64,000 bases of DNA from Streptomyces sp. P9-A2 (GTDB taxonomy: Bacteria; Actinomycetota; Actinomycetes; Streptomycetales; Streptomycetaceae). The position numbers and the translations under genes were made by a program. The notes below the pieces were generated by a model. That model did not search any database and was not told the DNA's origin. It was given only the letters and a program-made list of their open reading frames with translations. This document shows positions 27,040 to 39,783 of this stretch, in pieces. The stretch's first letter is position 1, and each line of letters begins with the position of its first letter. The stretch is from the NCBI RefSeq assembly GCF_036634175.1, contig NZ_JAZIFX010000001.1, positions 4,278,001 to 4,342,000 on the forward strand, read 5' to 3'.

Positions 27040-27326
27040 CCGGATGGGGCCATGCCGGCTCCGACGCCCTCACGGCGGCCTGGGTCGCGGTGGTCCTGGC
27101 CGGATGCGGCCCGCACGGTCGGCGGCGGCTCCGGGGGCCGAGGACCCCTCGCCGGCGCCGGAGGACGCCGGCCAGAGGCCCTCGACGCCGCCCCGGGCCT
27201 CGCCGCCCGAGAGGCCACCCGCCTGCTCAGCGAGCACCGGGCCGCAAGAGAGGGCCTGCTGTCGGCAGGCCCCCTCGGCACATCCGGCGGTGACCGCACC
27301 GCACACCTCCAGCGCTCACGCACGAC

Positions 27327-27363
27327 AGCGCCCCGCCGTCGGCCGGAGCCGGAGCGGGGCGCT
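27327..27363. terminator. Hairpin after the iron-sulfur gene
   Basis: Perfect 10-bp arms (AGCGCCCCGC / GCGGGGCGCT) with a 17-base loop lie 22 bases beyond the minus-strand stop. Confidence 0.6.
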
Positions 27364-27385
27364 GGGAGTGGGGCGGTCGTGCCGG

Positions 27386-29668
27386 TTACTTCACCGGCTC
27401 GGGCTCCGGGGTGTTCTCGCTCTCCGCCTCACCGGCGGGGTCGAGCGGCGTCTTGACGGACTCCAGCAGGAGCTGGGCGACGTCCACGACCTGGATGGAT
27501 TCCTTCGCCGCGCCGTCGTTCTTCTTGCCGTTGACCGAGTCGGTCAGCATGACCAGGCAGAACGGGCAGGCGGTGGAGATGATGTCGGGGTTCAGGGCGA
27601 GGGCCTCGTCGACGCGTTCGTCGTTGATGCGCTTGCCGATCCGCTCCTCCATCCACATCCGCGCGCCGCCGGCGCCGCAGCAGAAGCCACGCTCCTTGTG
27701 GCGGTGCATCTCCTCGTTGCGCAGGCCCGGGACGTTGGCGATGATCTCGCGCGGCGGCGTGTAGATCTTGTTGTGCCGGCCCAGGTAGCACGGGTCGTGG
27801 TAGGTGATGAGGCCCTCGACCGGGGTGACCGGGATCAGCTTGCCCTCGTCGATGAGGTGCTGGAGCAGCTGGGTGTGGTGGATGACCTCGTAGTCGCCGC
27901 CGAGCTGCGGGTACTCGTTGCCGAGGGTGTTGAGGCAGTGCGGGCAGGTGGCGACGATCTTCTTCGCCGACTTGGGCTTCTTCGACTCCTCGGTGACGTT
28001 GCCCTCGTCGTCCGTCTCCTCGCCGAAGGCCATGTTCAGCGACATGACGTTCTCCATGCCGAGCTCCTGGAACAGGGGCTCGTTGCCGAGGCGGCGGGCG
28101 GAGTCACCGGTGCACTTCTCGTCGCCGCCCATGATCGCGAACTTGACGCCCGCGATGTGCAGCAGTTCGGCGAAGGCCTTGGTGGTCTTCTTGGCGCGGT
28201 CCTCGAGGGCGCCGGCGCAGCCGACCCAGTACAGGTACTCGACCTCGGTGAGGTCCTCGATGTCCTTGCCGACGACCGGGACCTCGAAGTCGAGCTCCTT
28301 GAGCCACTCCAGGCGCTGCTTCTTGGCCAGGCCCCAGGGGTTGCCCTTCTTCTCCAGGTTCTTGAGCATCGTGCCCGCCTCCGAGGGGAAGCTGGACTCG
28401 ATCATCACCTGGTAGCGGCGCATGTCGACGATGTGGTCGATGTGCTCGATGTCGACCGGGCACTGCTCGACGCAGGCACCGCAGGCGGTGCAGGACCACA
28501 GGACGTCCGGGTCGATGACACCGTTCTCTTCGAGGGTGCCGATCAGCGGACGCTCGGCCTCCGCGAGGGCGGCCGCGGGCACGTCCTTGAGGGCTTCGGC
28601 CGACGCCTTCTCCTCGCCCTCCATCGTCTTGCCGCCGCCGGCCAGCAGGTAGGGGGCCTTGGCGTGCGCGTGGTCGCGCAGCGACATGATCAGCAGCTTG
28701 GGGGAGAGCGGCTTGCCGGTGTTCCAGGCGGGGCACTGCGACTGGCAGCGCCCGCACTCGGTGCAGGTGGAGAAGTCCAGCAGGCCCTTCCAGGAGAACT
28801 GCTCGACCTGGGAGACGCCGAAGACGTCGTCGTCACCGGGGTCGGTGAAGTCGATCGGCTTGCCGCCCGACGTCATCGGCTGCAGCGCGCCGAGGGCGAC
28901 GTCGCCGTCGGCCTCACGCTTGAACCAGATGTTCGGGAAGGCGAGGAAGCGGTGCCAGGCCACACCCATGTTCATGTTGAGCGAGACCACGATCATCCAC
29001 ACGAACGAGGTCCCGATCTTGATCATGGCGACCAGGTAGACCAGGTTCTGCAGTGTGCCGACGTCGAGGTTCTCGAAGGCGAGCACCAGCGGGTACGAGG
29101 CGAAGTACGCCGCCTGGTAGCCGTCCACGTGGTGCAGGGCGCCCTCGAGGCCGCGCAGCACGTAGATGGCGAGGCCGATGGTGAGGATGACGTACTCGAC
29201 GAAGTACGCCTGACCCGACTTGGAGCCGGTGAAGCGGGACTTGCGGCCCGGACGCGACGGCAGGCTCAGCAGACGGATGACGATGAGCACGGCGATGCCG
29301 AGCACGGTCATCACGCCGATGAACTCGATGTACATCTCGAACGGCAGGAAGCCGCCGATGACCGGCAGCGTCCAGTCGGCCTGGAAGAGCTGGCCGAACG
29401 CCTGGGCGAGGGTCGGTGGCAGCGTCAGGAAGCCGACGGCCACGAACCAGTGGGCGATGCCGACGACACCCCACCTGTTCATGCGCGTGTGGCCGAGGAA
29501 CTCCCGCACCAGGGTCACACTGCGCTGGTAGGGATTGTCGGTCCGGGTGCCGGCCGGGACCGGCTGGCCCAGCTTGAAGTACCGGACGAACTGGCCGATC
29601 GCGCGTGCGAGCAGGGCAGCGCCGACCACAGCCAGGACCAGCGACACGATGATCGCGGCGAGTTGCAT
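27386..29668 (-). CDS. Membrane (Fe-S)-binding oxidoreductase, heterodisulfide reductase-like
   Basis: 760 residues. The N-terminal ~260 residues contain about five transmembrane helices, as in NarI/HdrE-like membrane subunits. Two 4Fe-4S ferredoxin motifs follow (CTECGRCQSQCP near 296 and CTACGACVEQCP near 390), then two cysteine-rich CCG domains (ATCPHCLNTLGNEY; HDPCYLGRHNKIY; GFCCGAGGARMWMEE). This fusion is a common actinobacterial electron-transfer protein, with donor and acceptor unknown. The ATG at 29668 has a GAGGAG 5 bases upstream; an in-frame ATG 20 codons earlier lacks one. Confidence 0.9.
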   Translation of the reverse strand: MQLAAIIVSLVLAVVGAALLARAIGQFVRYFKLGQPVPAGTRTDNPYQRSVTLVREFLGHTRMNRWGVVGIAHWFVAVGFLTLPPTLAQAFGQLFQADWTLPVIGGFLPFEMYIEFIGVMTVLGIAVLIVIRLLSLPSRPGRKSRFTGSKSGQAYFVEYVILTIGLAIYVLRGLEGALHHVDGYQAAYFASYPLVLAFENLDVGTLQNLVYLVAMIKIGTSFVWMIVVSLNMNMGVAWHRFLAFPNIWFKREADGDVALGALQPMTSGGKPIDFTDPGDDDVFGVSQVEQFSWKGLLDFSTCTECGRCQSQCPAWNTGKPLSPKLLIMSLRDHAHAKAPYLLAGGGKTMEGEEKASAEALKDVPAAALAEAERPLIGTLEENGVIDPDVLWSCTACGACVEQCPVDIEHIDHIVDMRRYQVMIESSFPSEAGTMLKNLEKKGNPWGLAKKQRLEWLKELDFEVPVVGKDIEDLTEVEYLYWVGCAGALEDRAKKTTKAFAELLHIAGVKFAIMGGDEKCTGDSARRLGNEPLFQELGMENVMSLNMAFGEETDDEGNVTEESKKPKSAKKIVATCPHCLNTLGNEYPQLGGDYEVIHHTQLLQHLIDEGKLIPVTPVEGLITYHDPCYLGRHNKIYTPPREIIANVPGLRNEEMHRHKERGFCCGAGGARMWMEERIGKRINDERVDEALALNPDIISTACPFCLVMLTDSVNGKKNDGAAKESIQVVDVAQLLLESVKTPLDPAGEAESENTPEPEPVK

Positions 29669-32916
<3,248 letters not shown>

Positions 32917-33006
32917 CGCCTTCGCCGGCGTCCGCACGCCGGCGAGGGCGGGCAGGACGAGCAGGTCAGGAAAGACCGGCTGGGCAGGAGAGGAGGGACG
33001 TCGGGG

Positions 33007-34203
33007 ATGAGCACCAAGGACTTCATCGAGAAGGACTACTACAAGGTCCTCGGCGTCCCCCAGGACGCCACCGAGGCCGAGATCAAGAAGGCGTACCGCA
33101 AGCTCGCCCGCGAGTACCACCCGGACGCCAACAAGGGCAACGCCAAGGCGGAGGAGCGGTTCAAGGAGATCTCCGAGGCGAACGACGTCCTCGGCGACCC
33201 CAAGAAGCGCAAGGAGTACGACGAGGCCCGCTCGCTCTTCGGCAACGGCGGTTTCCGCGCGGGGCCGGGGGCGGGCGGTGCCGGGTCGTTCAACTTCGAC
33301 CTGGGTGACCTCTTCGGAGGCGGCCAGGGCGGTGCTCAGGGCGGCGGCCAGGCCGGCGCCGGCGGCTTCGGCGGCGGGATCGGCGACGTCTTCGGCGGAC
33401 TGTTCAACCGCGGCGGCACGGGCACCACGCGTACCCAGCCCCGGCGCGGCCAGGACATCGAGTCCGAGGTCACCCTGAGCTTCACCGAGGCGATCGAGGG
33501 GGCGACGGTCCCGCTGCGGATGTCCTCCCAGCAGGCCTGCAAGGCCTGTTCGGGCACCGGCGACAAGAACGGCACACCACGCGTGTGCCCGACCTGCGTC
33601 GGCACCGGGCAGGTCGCCCGGGGCAGCGGCGGCGGCTTCTCGCTCACCGACCCGTGCCCCGACTGCAAGGGCCGCGGCCTGACCGCGGAGAACCCCTGCG
33701 ACATCTGCAAGGGCAGCGGCCGGGCCAAGTCCTCGCGGACGATGCAGGTGCGCATCCCGGCGGGGGTCAGTGACGGCCAGCGGATCCGGCTGCGCGGCAA
33801 GGGCGCTCCGGGCGAGCGCGGCGGCCCGGCGGGCGACCTCTACGTGGTCGTGCACGTCGGCAGTCACCCGGTGTTCGGCCGCAAGGAGGACAATCTCACC
33901 GTCACCGTCCCGGTCACCTACCCGGAGGCGGCGCTCGGCGGTGAGATCCGCGTCCCGACGCTCGGCGGTCCGCCGGTCACGCTGAAGCTGCCCCCGGGGA
34001 CACCCAACGGGCGGACCATGCGGGCCCGCGGCAAGGGAGCGGTCCGTAAGGACGGCTCGCGCGGTGATCTGCTGGTCACCGTCGAGGTGAGTGTCCCCAA
34101 GGACCTGCCGGGGAAGGCTCGTGACGCACTGGAGGCGTATCGAGAGGCGACCGCGGACGATGATCCGCGGGCGGAGCTGTTCCAGGCCGCGAAGGGAGCT
34201 TGA
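33007..34203 (+). CDS. dnaJ: Co-chaperone DnaJ
   Basis: 398 residues. The J domain ([23 protein letters not shown] loop in EYHPDANKG) is followed by a Gly/Phe-rich region, then four zinc-finger repeats ([32 protein letters not shown]) and the C-terminal substrate domains. It stimulates the DnaK ATPase. It starts 90 bases after grpE with a GGAGGG site, and belongs to the operon-linked DnaJ type of Streptomyces, which also has a second copy elsewhere. Confidence 0.97.
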   Translation: MSTKDFIEKDYYKVLGVPQDATEAEIKKAYRKLAREYHPDANKGNAKAEERFKEISEANDVLGDPKKRKEYDEARSLFGNGGFRAGPGAGGAGSFNFDLGDLFGGGQGGAQGGGQAGAGGFGGGIGDVFGGLFNRGGTGTTRTQPRRGQDIESEVTLSFTEAIEGATVPLRMSSQQACKACSGTGDKNGTPRVCPTCVGTGQVARGSGGGFSLTDPCPDCKGRGLTAENPCDICKGSGRAKSSRTMQVRIPAGVSDGQRIRLRGKGAPGERGGPAGDLYVVVHVGSHPVFGRKEDNLTVTVPVTYPEAALGGEIRVPTLGGPPVTLKLPPGTPNGRTMRARGKGAVRKDGSRGDLLVTVEVSVPKDLPGKARDALEAYREATADDDPRAELFQAAKGA

Positions 34204-34208
34204 GGGCG

Positions 34209-34661
34209 ATGGACGGTCGTCGACGCAATCCGTACGAACTGACGCAGGACACTCCGGTCTATGTCATTTCGGTGGCGGCCCAGCTCTCCGGGCTGCACCC
34301 GCAGACGCTGCGTCAGTACGACCGTCTGGGGCTGGTCTCGCCGGACCGCACCGCGGGCCGGGGCCGCCGCTACTCGGCCCGTGACATCGAGCTGCTCCGT
34401 CAGGTGCAGCAGCTGTCGCAGACCGAGGGCATCAACCTGGCCGGCATCAAGCGCATCATCGAGCTGGAGGACCAGGTCGCCGCGCTCCAGGCCCGGGTGG
34501 CGGAGCTGGAGGGCGCCCTGGACGGCGTGGCCGCGACCATGCGGCAGCGTGAGGCGGCGGTGCACGCGTCGTACCGCCGGGACCTGGTGCCGTACCAGGA
34601 GGTCCAGCAGACCAGTGCGCTGGTGGTGTGGCGGCCCAAGCGCCAGCAGCAGACCGACTGA
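34209..34661 (+). CDS. hspR: Heat-shock repressor HspR (MerR family)
   Basis: 150 residues. A MerR-type helix-turn-helix (YVISVAAQLSGLHPQTLRQY, then DRLGLVSPDRTAGRGRRYS) is followed by a coiled coil (LEDQVAALQARVAELEGAL) and a conserved C-terminus (SYRRDLVPYQEVQQTSALVV). HspR binds HAIR sites upstream of dnaK and clpB, both present here, and uses DnaK as corepressor. I chose the ATG (MDGRRRNPYEL) over a TTG 9 bases earlier because relatives start there. It follows dnaJ by 5 bases. Confidence 0.97.
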   Translation: MDGRRRNPYELTQDTPVYVISVAAQLSGLHPQTLRQYDRLGLVSPDRTAGRGRRYSARDIELLRQVQQLSQTEGINLAGIKRIIELEDQVAALQARVAELEGALDGVAATMRQREAAVHASYRRDLVPYQEVQQTSALVVWRPKRQQQTD

Positions 34662-35176
34662 CGGCCGGCGTACGGTCCGGTCGACCTGCGTGCGTCCGGT
34701 CCGGTCGACCTGTGTGTCCGGTCCGGTCCGGTCGGCGTGCGTGCGGTCCGGTCGCCGTCGGACGGCGCGAAAGTGTCGGTCCGGGGCGGTGGTGCTGTGA
34801 CGGAAGTGACTCGGCGGGAAGGCTGCGGCCTGACGGAGAAGTTCTGTTTGGCGCAAAAGTGAAGTACCGGCCGGGGCTCGGAGGTTCGAACGAACCTCTG
34901 AGTCCCTTCTGCGTACGGGCTGCTGACGGCTTGTCACCCGGAGTCCCCGGTGTCTCCGTGTACGCCCCGCGCACGGCTGTGAGCAGCACGTGTGTGCGCG
35001 TGTGGGATATGTGTGCGATTCTTTCGCCGAGCCCACACGACTTCAGCGCACGGTGCTGTGTTCATCTCGTTAAGTAGTTGGTCTTGACGCCACTGGTCGC
35101 TGGAGCGTTGGCTTTTCAGTCACATGGGCCGCAATGTTGTGCCCACGTCCAAAAACGTACTGAAGTGAGCCCTCGC
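34662..35176. other. Intergenic region upstream of the sugar-binding lipoprotein
   Basis: It begins with imperfect ~20-bp repeats built on GTCCGGTCGACCTG (about 34673-34766) just after hspR. The palindrome listed next and the promoter of the downstream gene should also lie here; a TTGACG occurs near 35093 without a clear -10. No coding frame is convincing. Confidence 0.55.
34881..34898. promoter_or_regulatory. Palindrome GAGGTTCG-AA-CGAACCTC
   Basis: A perfect 18-bp dyad (8-bp arms, 2-base centre) 280 bases before the lipoprotein start. Its size and symmetry fit a LacI/ROK-type operator, but it may also be a hairpin ending hspR mRNA. Confidence 0.4.
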
Positions 35177-36283
35177 ATGCGTCGTATCGCCATATCAGTC
35201 GCCGCCGCCTCCATGTCCCTCACGCTCGCCGGTTGCGGCGCGCTCAACGCGACAGGGAGCAGCGACGGAGCGAGCCCCACCAAGGGGAACGATGTCACCA
35301 TCGGGCTCCTGCTGCCGGAGACGGCCAACACCAGGTACGACCAGTTCGACTACCCCATCTTCAAGAAGAAGGTGGAGGAGCTCACCAGCGACAAGGGCAA
35401 GGTCGACTACGCCAACGCCGAGGCGAACGCCGGCAAGCAGTCGAGCCAGATGCAGCAGATGATCAAGGACAAGGTCGACGTCATCGTGCTGGACGCGGTC
35501 GACGCGCACGCCATCGCCGAGGACGTGAAGAAGGCCAAGGACGCGGGCATCCCCGTCATCGCCTACGACCGGCTGGCCGAGGGCCCGATCGACGCGTACA
35601 TATCCTTCGACAACGAGCTGGTCGGCGAGGTCCAGGGCCGCTCCCTGCTGGAGGCGCTCGGCGGCGACGCCGGGGTCACCAGCAAGATCGTCATGATGAA
35701 CGGCTCGCCGACCGACCCGAACGCCAAGCAGTTCAAGGCGGGGGCGCTGTCCGAGCTCCAGGACGCGGTGACCATCGCCAAGACCTACGACACCAAGGAC
35801 TGGAAGCCGGAGAACGCCGAGGCCAACATGGCCGAGGCGATCACCGCGATCGGCGCCGGCAACATCGTGGGGATCTACTCCGCCAACGACGGCATGGCGA
35901 GCGGCGTCATCAAGGCGCTGAAGGCCGCCGGGGTCACCGAGATGCCCCCGATCACCGGCCAGGACGCCGAACTCGCCGGGGTGCAGCGGATCCTCCTGGG
36001 CGACCAGTTCATGAGCGTCTACAAGTCCTACTCGACCGAGGCGGACAACGCGGCGGAGATCGCGGTGGCGCGGGTCCAGGGCAAGAACATCCAGTTCGAC
36101 GCGCTGACCAGCGACCGCGTCGACAGCCCCACCCACAAGGACATTCCGGCGCAGCTCGTGCCCGTGGTCGCCCTGACCAAGAAGAACATCATGGACACGG
36201 TCGTCGCCGACGGGTTCTACAAGGTCTCGGACATCTGCACGGCCGCCTACAAGGAGGCGTGCGACGAGGCCGGGGTGAAGTAA
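35177..36283 (+). CDS. Sugar ABC transporter substrate-binding lipoprotein (XylF/periplasmic type 1)
   Basis: 368 residues. Signal peptide with lipobox SLTLAGC (Cys20). The mature part reads as a type-1 periplasmic sugar-binding fold (VTIGLLLPETANTRYDQFDY; VDVIVLDAVDAHAIAEDVKK; IPVIAYDRLAEGPIDAYISF; ENAEANMAEAITAIGAGNIV), closest in pattern to D-xylose/ribose binding proteins. No ATP-binding or permease gene lies in the window, so it is orphaned or pairs with a distant transporter. A GTG 12 bases earlier is an alternative start. A strong hairpin ends the transcript. Confidence 0.88.
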   Translation: MRRIAISVAAASMSLTLAGCGALNATGSSDGASPTKGNDVTIGLLLPETANTRYDQFDYPIFKKKVEELTSDKGKVDYANAEANAGKQSSQMQQMIKDKVDVIVLDAVDAHAIAEDVKKAKDAGIPVIAYDRLAEGPIDAYISFDNELVGEVQGRSLLEALGGDAGVTSKIVMMNGSPTDPNAKQFKAGALSELQDAVTIAKTYDTKDWKPENAEANMAEAITAIGAGNIVGIYSANDGMASGVIKALKAAGVTEMPPITGQDAELAGVQRILLGDQFMSVYKSYSTEADNAAEIAVARVQGKNIQFDALTSDRVDSPTHKDIPAQLVPVVALTKKNIMDTVVADGFYKVSDICTAAYKEACDEAGVK

Positions 36284-36631
36284 GGCCCGTCCGGCGGCGG
36301 GTCTTCGGCCGCCGGACCGCGTCGACCGCCCCGTCGACCGCTCTGCCGGGGAGCGCGGACAGCCGCGCTCCCCGGCAGTGTTCGTTCCCGCACGCGCCCG
36401 CGCCGCGCTCCGGGCCCCGCGCTCCGGGCCCCGCGCCCTGCCGCTCTCGCTCCGCTCATGTGGGGCCGACCGCCGCCGGTTTGCTGCAAGGTGGCGAGGC
36501 GAGGCGGGGAGATAGGTGGTCGTACCGGCGCTTTTCGATGGTGGCTCCGACGGGAGCCGTGTTGCGGAGCCGGGTGGGTCCGCGCATAGTTGCGCATCGG
36601 AAAGTGGCTGAACCGGGGGGTGGGACGGGCA
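36284..36631. other. Intergenic region before the first HTH regulator
   Basis: It contains the terminator of the lipoprotein gene; the rest is the presumed promoter region of the regulator. Nothing else recognised. Confidence 0.5.
36343..36378. terminator. Perfect 16-bp hairpin after the lipoprotein gene
   Basis: The 16-base arms are exact complements with the 4-base loop ACAG, 60 bases beyond the stop, followed by TGTTCGTT. Confidence 0.85.
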
Positions 36632-37690
36632 ATGGCCGGGCGCGGGACGGACGAGCATCCGCATGGTGCTGACCGACTGTGCGACATCGGGGATCGCGTG
36701 TACTCCCGGGCCGTACGGCGCGGGCGGGTGCCGCGCCGGGACGCGGAGCCGGTGCCCTGTCTGCTGGACCTGGCCCTGCTGCACCCGGACCCCGACGACA
36801 TGGACTGGCTGGTGCCGACCGCCCCGCAGGAGGTCATGACCCGGCTGCTGCGCGGGATGTACGACGAGGTCAGCGCGAGCCAGCGCCGAGTGGGTTCGGC
36901 CGTCGACGCCTTCGAGTGGTACGCCGGCCTCGGCCGCGGGACGCAGTCACCGCAGGCCTTCGCCGCCTCGGCCGGGGAAGGCCCGGCGATCCGGGTGCTG
37001 GACGGGGTGGCCCGTATCCAGGCCGCGATGGACGAGGCGACGCAGGCGTGCACCACGGAGGTGCTGACGGTCCAGCCCGGCGGTATCCGGCGCGAGGCGG
37101 AGCTGTCGGAGGGCCTGCACCGGGCGACGGCGCTGCGCGGGCGCGGGGTGCGGATGCGGGACCTCTACACGCATGTGGCCCGGCACGGCCAGGGGCTGCA
37201 CACGTACCTGGAGCTGATGGGTGACGCGGTGGAGGCGCGGACGCTGGACGAGGTGACCGAGCGGCTGATCCTCTTCGACCGCACGGTCGCCTTCATTCCC
37301 GCCAACGCCGAGCGCTCGATGGCCCTGGAGCTGCGGCACCCGGCGCTGGTGGAGTACCTGGGCACGGTCTTCGAGCGGCTGTGGCGGCTCGCCCTCCCGC
37401 TGGCCGCCCCGCTCCCCGACACCGGCTTCGAGGGCGTCTCCCACCGGGAGCGGTCCATCGCGGCGCTGCTCGCGGAGGGCCACCAGGACGCGGTGATAGC
37501 GGAGCGGCTCGGGATCAGCGTGCGCACCTGCCGGGCCCACATCGCCCGGCTGTCGGAGACGCTGGGCGCGGCCAGCCGCACCCAGCTGGGCGTCAAGATA
37601 GCCCAGACCGGCCTGGACGGCCCGCCGCGGTCAGCGGCGGCCTCCGCCTCCGTCACGAGTCCTGGTCGAGAATCCCGGACTGCCCGATGA
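36632..37690 (+). CDS. HTH regulator with sensor-like N-domain, paralogue 1
   Basis: 352 residues from ATG; a TTG at 36590 would add 14. It shares three blocks with the next two genes: PCLLDLALLHPDPDDMDWL near the N-terminus, a central segment (EVLTVQPGG, then ARTLDEVTERLILFDRTVAF), and a C-terminal LuxR-type helix-turn-helix (GVSHRERSIAALLAEGHQDA, then LGISVRTCRAHIARLSETLG). The central block resembles the PLD-like effector region of TrmB-type regulators (tentative). Its last 38 bases overlap the 3' end of the convergent frameshifted paralogue. Confidence 0.8.
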   Translation: MAGRGTDEHPHGADRLCDIGDRVYSRAVRRGRVPRRDAEPVPCLLDLALLHPDPDDMDWLVPTAPQEVMTRLLRGMYDEVSASQRRVGSAVDAFEWYAGLGRGTQSPQAFAASAGEGPAIRVLDGVARIQAAMDEATQACTTEVLTVQPGGIRREAELSEGLHRATALRGRGVRMRDLYTHVARHGQGLHTYLELMGDAVEARTLDEVTERLILFDRTVAFIPANAERSMALELRHPALVEYLGTVFERLWRLALPLAAPLPDTGFEGVSHRERSIAALLAEGHQDAVIAERLGISVRTCRAHIARLSETLGAASRTQLGVKIAQTGLDGPPRSAAASASVTSPGRESRTAR

Positions 37691-38658
37691 GGTACCCGAG
37701 CTGAGCCCGGCTCCCGCTGCCCGGTGTCGCGGCGATCTTGGCGATGTGTACGCGGGCGGTGCGGACGTTCATGCCGAGGCGGTCGGCTATGACGGCGTCG
37801 GTGTGGCCCTCGACGAGGAGACGGGCGATGGCGTGCTGGCGGGGGGGTGACGCCGTCCAGCGTGGGCCGGCGGACCGCCCGGGGGTGCATCGGCGTGGCC
37901 AGGCGCCAGAAACGGTCGAAGGCGGTGGCCAGGTAGCCGACGATCGTAGGATGCCGGATCTCCAGCGCGACGCGGCCGTCGCTGTCGGAGGGGACGAAGG
38001 CGACGGTCCGGTCGACGACGATGAGACGGTCGGTCACTTCGTCGAGAGTGCGGGCCTCCGCGTCACCCCTCAACTGCTCGTATCGCGCGATGACCATCAG
38101 TACGTGGCGCTGGCTGTGCGGGTACAGGGTGCGGATACGGCCGCCGCGATCGAGGAAGGCCTGGTCGCGCTCCAGGGCGAGGGCCTGAGCGGTCACACCG
38201 CGCGCTGAGCTGTAGTGGTTCCTGTGCGGCTGGACGCAGAGGAGTTCATCGGTTCCTTCCGCCAGGGCTTCGAAGAGGGCGCTGTTGATCCGCTCCGAGC
38301 CGCTGAGAACCCGGATCATCGGGGGGTCCGTCCCCGTCGGGCGGGGCCTGCCGATTCGCGTGAGCGGTCGGAATGTCTCGGCCAGGCGCTCCTCGCGCCG
38401 CCGTTCGTCCGCGATCCGCTCCTCGCGGGCCCGTAGCATCCCGTGCAGGGCCACGGTCGGCTCCACGGGCTCCAGACGGTTCAGATCGTCGACGGCCGGG
38501 TGCAACAACCCGAAGTCGACCAGGCAGGGAGCAGTGCGCGCCTCCTGCACGCGGACGTGCCCTTCACGCAGGGAACGGGCGTACAACTCCACCCCCGCCC
38601 CGCACAGTTCCTCCCTTCCGTGGTCGTGCTTCCCCGCCGTCACAGGTGGCTCGCTCAT
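37653..38658 (-). pseudogene. HTH regulator paralogue 2, frameshifted at a G7 tract
   Basis: From ATG the frame gives a normal sensor part (APCLVDFGLLHPAVDDLNRL; EARTLDEVTDRLIVVDRTVA) up to PTLDGVT. It then meets a run of seven G (plus strand 37841-37847) and continues as nonsense. Removing one base restores VTPRQHAIARLLVEGHTDAV, then MNVRTARVHIAKIAATPGSG and a stop, giving 334 residues, matching its paralogues. The helix-turn-helix is thus out of frame. It is a true frameshift, phase variation in the homopolymer, or an assembly error. A GAAGCGGGG precedes the ATG. Confidence 0.82.
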
Positions 38659-38667
38659 CCCCGCTTC

Positions 38668-39645
38668 TCAGCGCTCCTGCTCGAGGATCCCCGACTGGGC
38701 GATAAGGTAACCCAGTTGGGCGCGGCTGCCACTGCCGAGGGCGGAGGCCAGCTTGGCTATGTGGGCGCGGCAGGTGCGGACGTTCATGCCCAGGCGCCGG
38801 GCGATGGCCTCGTCGACATGGCCCTCCACGAGGAGCTTGGCGATGGAGTGCTGGATGTCCGTGAGGCCGTCCGAGGCCGACTCGTACGGGGCGCCCATGC
38901 TCAGGGGGACCGCACGGGCCCACATGAACTCGAAGACCTTGATCAGGTAGCGGACGAGGCCGGGGTGGCGCAGTTCCAGGGCGACCTGACGGTCGTCACG
39001 GGTGGGGATGAAGGCCACGGTCTCGTCGCAGATGACGAGCCGCTCCACGAGCTCGTCGATGGTGCGGTACTCCACTCTGCCGGTGTCGAACCGTGCCACG
39101 TACGCCAGCGTCTCGGGGCTGTGGCGGGCGGTGTGCTGGTAGAGGGTCCGGATACGCACCCCCCGCTCGGTCAGCTGCTGGTCGCGCTCCAGCCCTTGGG
39201 CGAGGGTGTGTTCCAGCCGACGGCCGCCCGGCTGGACGGTGAGCATCTCGGACCGGCACTGCGCGGTGGCCAGATCGAGGGCGGCGTTTATCCGGCCGAA
39301 GCCCTCCAGCACCGTGATCGAGTGGGTGGTCATCGTCGTCTGGGCGCTGAGAGCCATGAACGGCTCGAAGGCGTCGGCCAGTTCGATCGACATCCGCCTG
39401 CGCTGGGTGATCTCCCGTTCCAGCGGGTTGAGCCGGTGGGCCAGGGCCACCGCCGGGGAGAGGGGGCGCAGCCAGGTGGGGTCGTCCGGGTCGGGGTGCA
39501 GCAGGGCGAGCTCCATCAGACAGGGAGCGGGCTCCACGTCCGTGCGGGCGATGCGGCCCGCGCGCAGGGCGTCGGCATAGAGACGGCTGCCGGCCTCGCA
39601 CAGTTCGGTGACCGTATGGGGATGTGCCTCATTGGTCCGATTCAT
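38668..39645 (-). CDS. HTH regulator with sensor-like N-domain, paralogue 3
   Basis: 325 residues. It has the same layout as its two neighbours: PCLMELALLHPDPDDPTWL, MLTVQPGGRRLEHTLAQGLE, IDELVERLVICDETVAFIP, then a LuxR-type helix-turn-helix (MNVRTCRAHIAKLASALGSG) and a conserved end, QLGYLIAQSGILEQ. The ATG follows GGAG by 8 bases. It is divergent from the DSSWG peptide gene, sharing a 138-base control region, and lies 9 bases upstream of paralogue 2 on the same strand. Confidence 0.82.
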   Translation of the reverse strand: MNRTNEAHPHTVTELCEAGSRLYADALRAGRIARTDVEPAPCLMELALLHPDPDDPTWLRPLSPAVALAHRLNPLEREITQRRRMSIELADAFEPFMALSAQTTMTTHSITVLEGFGRINAALDLATAQCRSEMLTVQPGGRRLEHTLAQGLERDQQLTERGVRIRTLYQHTARHSPETLAYVARFDTGRVEYRTIDELVERLVICDETVAFIPTRDDRQVALELRHPGLVRYLIKVFEFMWARAVPLSMGAPYESASDGLTDIQHSIAKLLVEGHVDEAIARRLGMNVRTCRAHIAKLASALGSGSRAQLGYLIAQSGILEQER

Positions 39646-39672
39646 TGTCAAATCTCCACCCCACAGGGTCCT

Positions 39673-39689
39673 GAACATGCAGGAACATG
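39673..39689. promoter_or_regulatory. Direct repeat GAACATG, 10-bp period
   Basis: Two identical heptamers start exactly 10 bases apart (one helical turn), in the divergent region between regulator paralogue 3 and the peptide gene. They are a candidate binding site for one of the adjacent regulators. Confidence 0.4.
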
Positions 39690-39783
39690 ATGCACCGATT
39701 GTGTGGCCATGACGTGCCCGAATGAGCCATCGTCGTACGTGACGGGGGAAAAGGGTGATCTTCGAGTGAGGACGAAGCCGACT

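Larger units (their letters stand above)
26881..27385. other. Intergenic region with gene remnant and hairpins
   Basis: No intact gene. It contains the HAD-like remnant and hairpin listed separately. A second stem (GGGCCTGC, 5-base loop, GCAGGCCC) occurs near 27253-27273. Confidence 0.5.
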
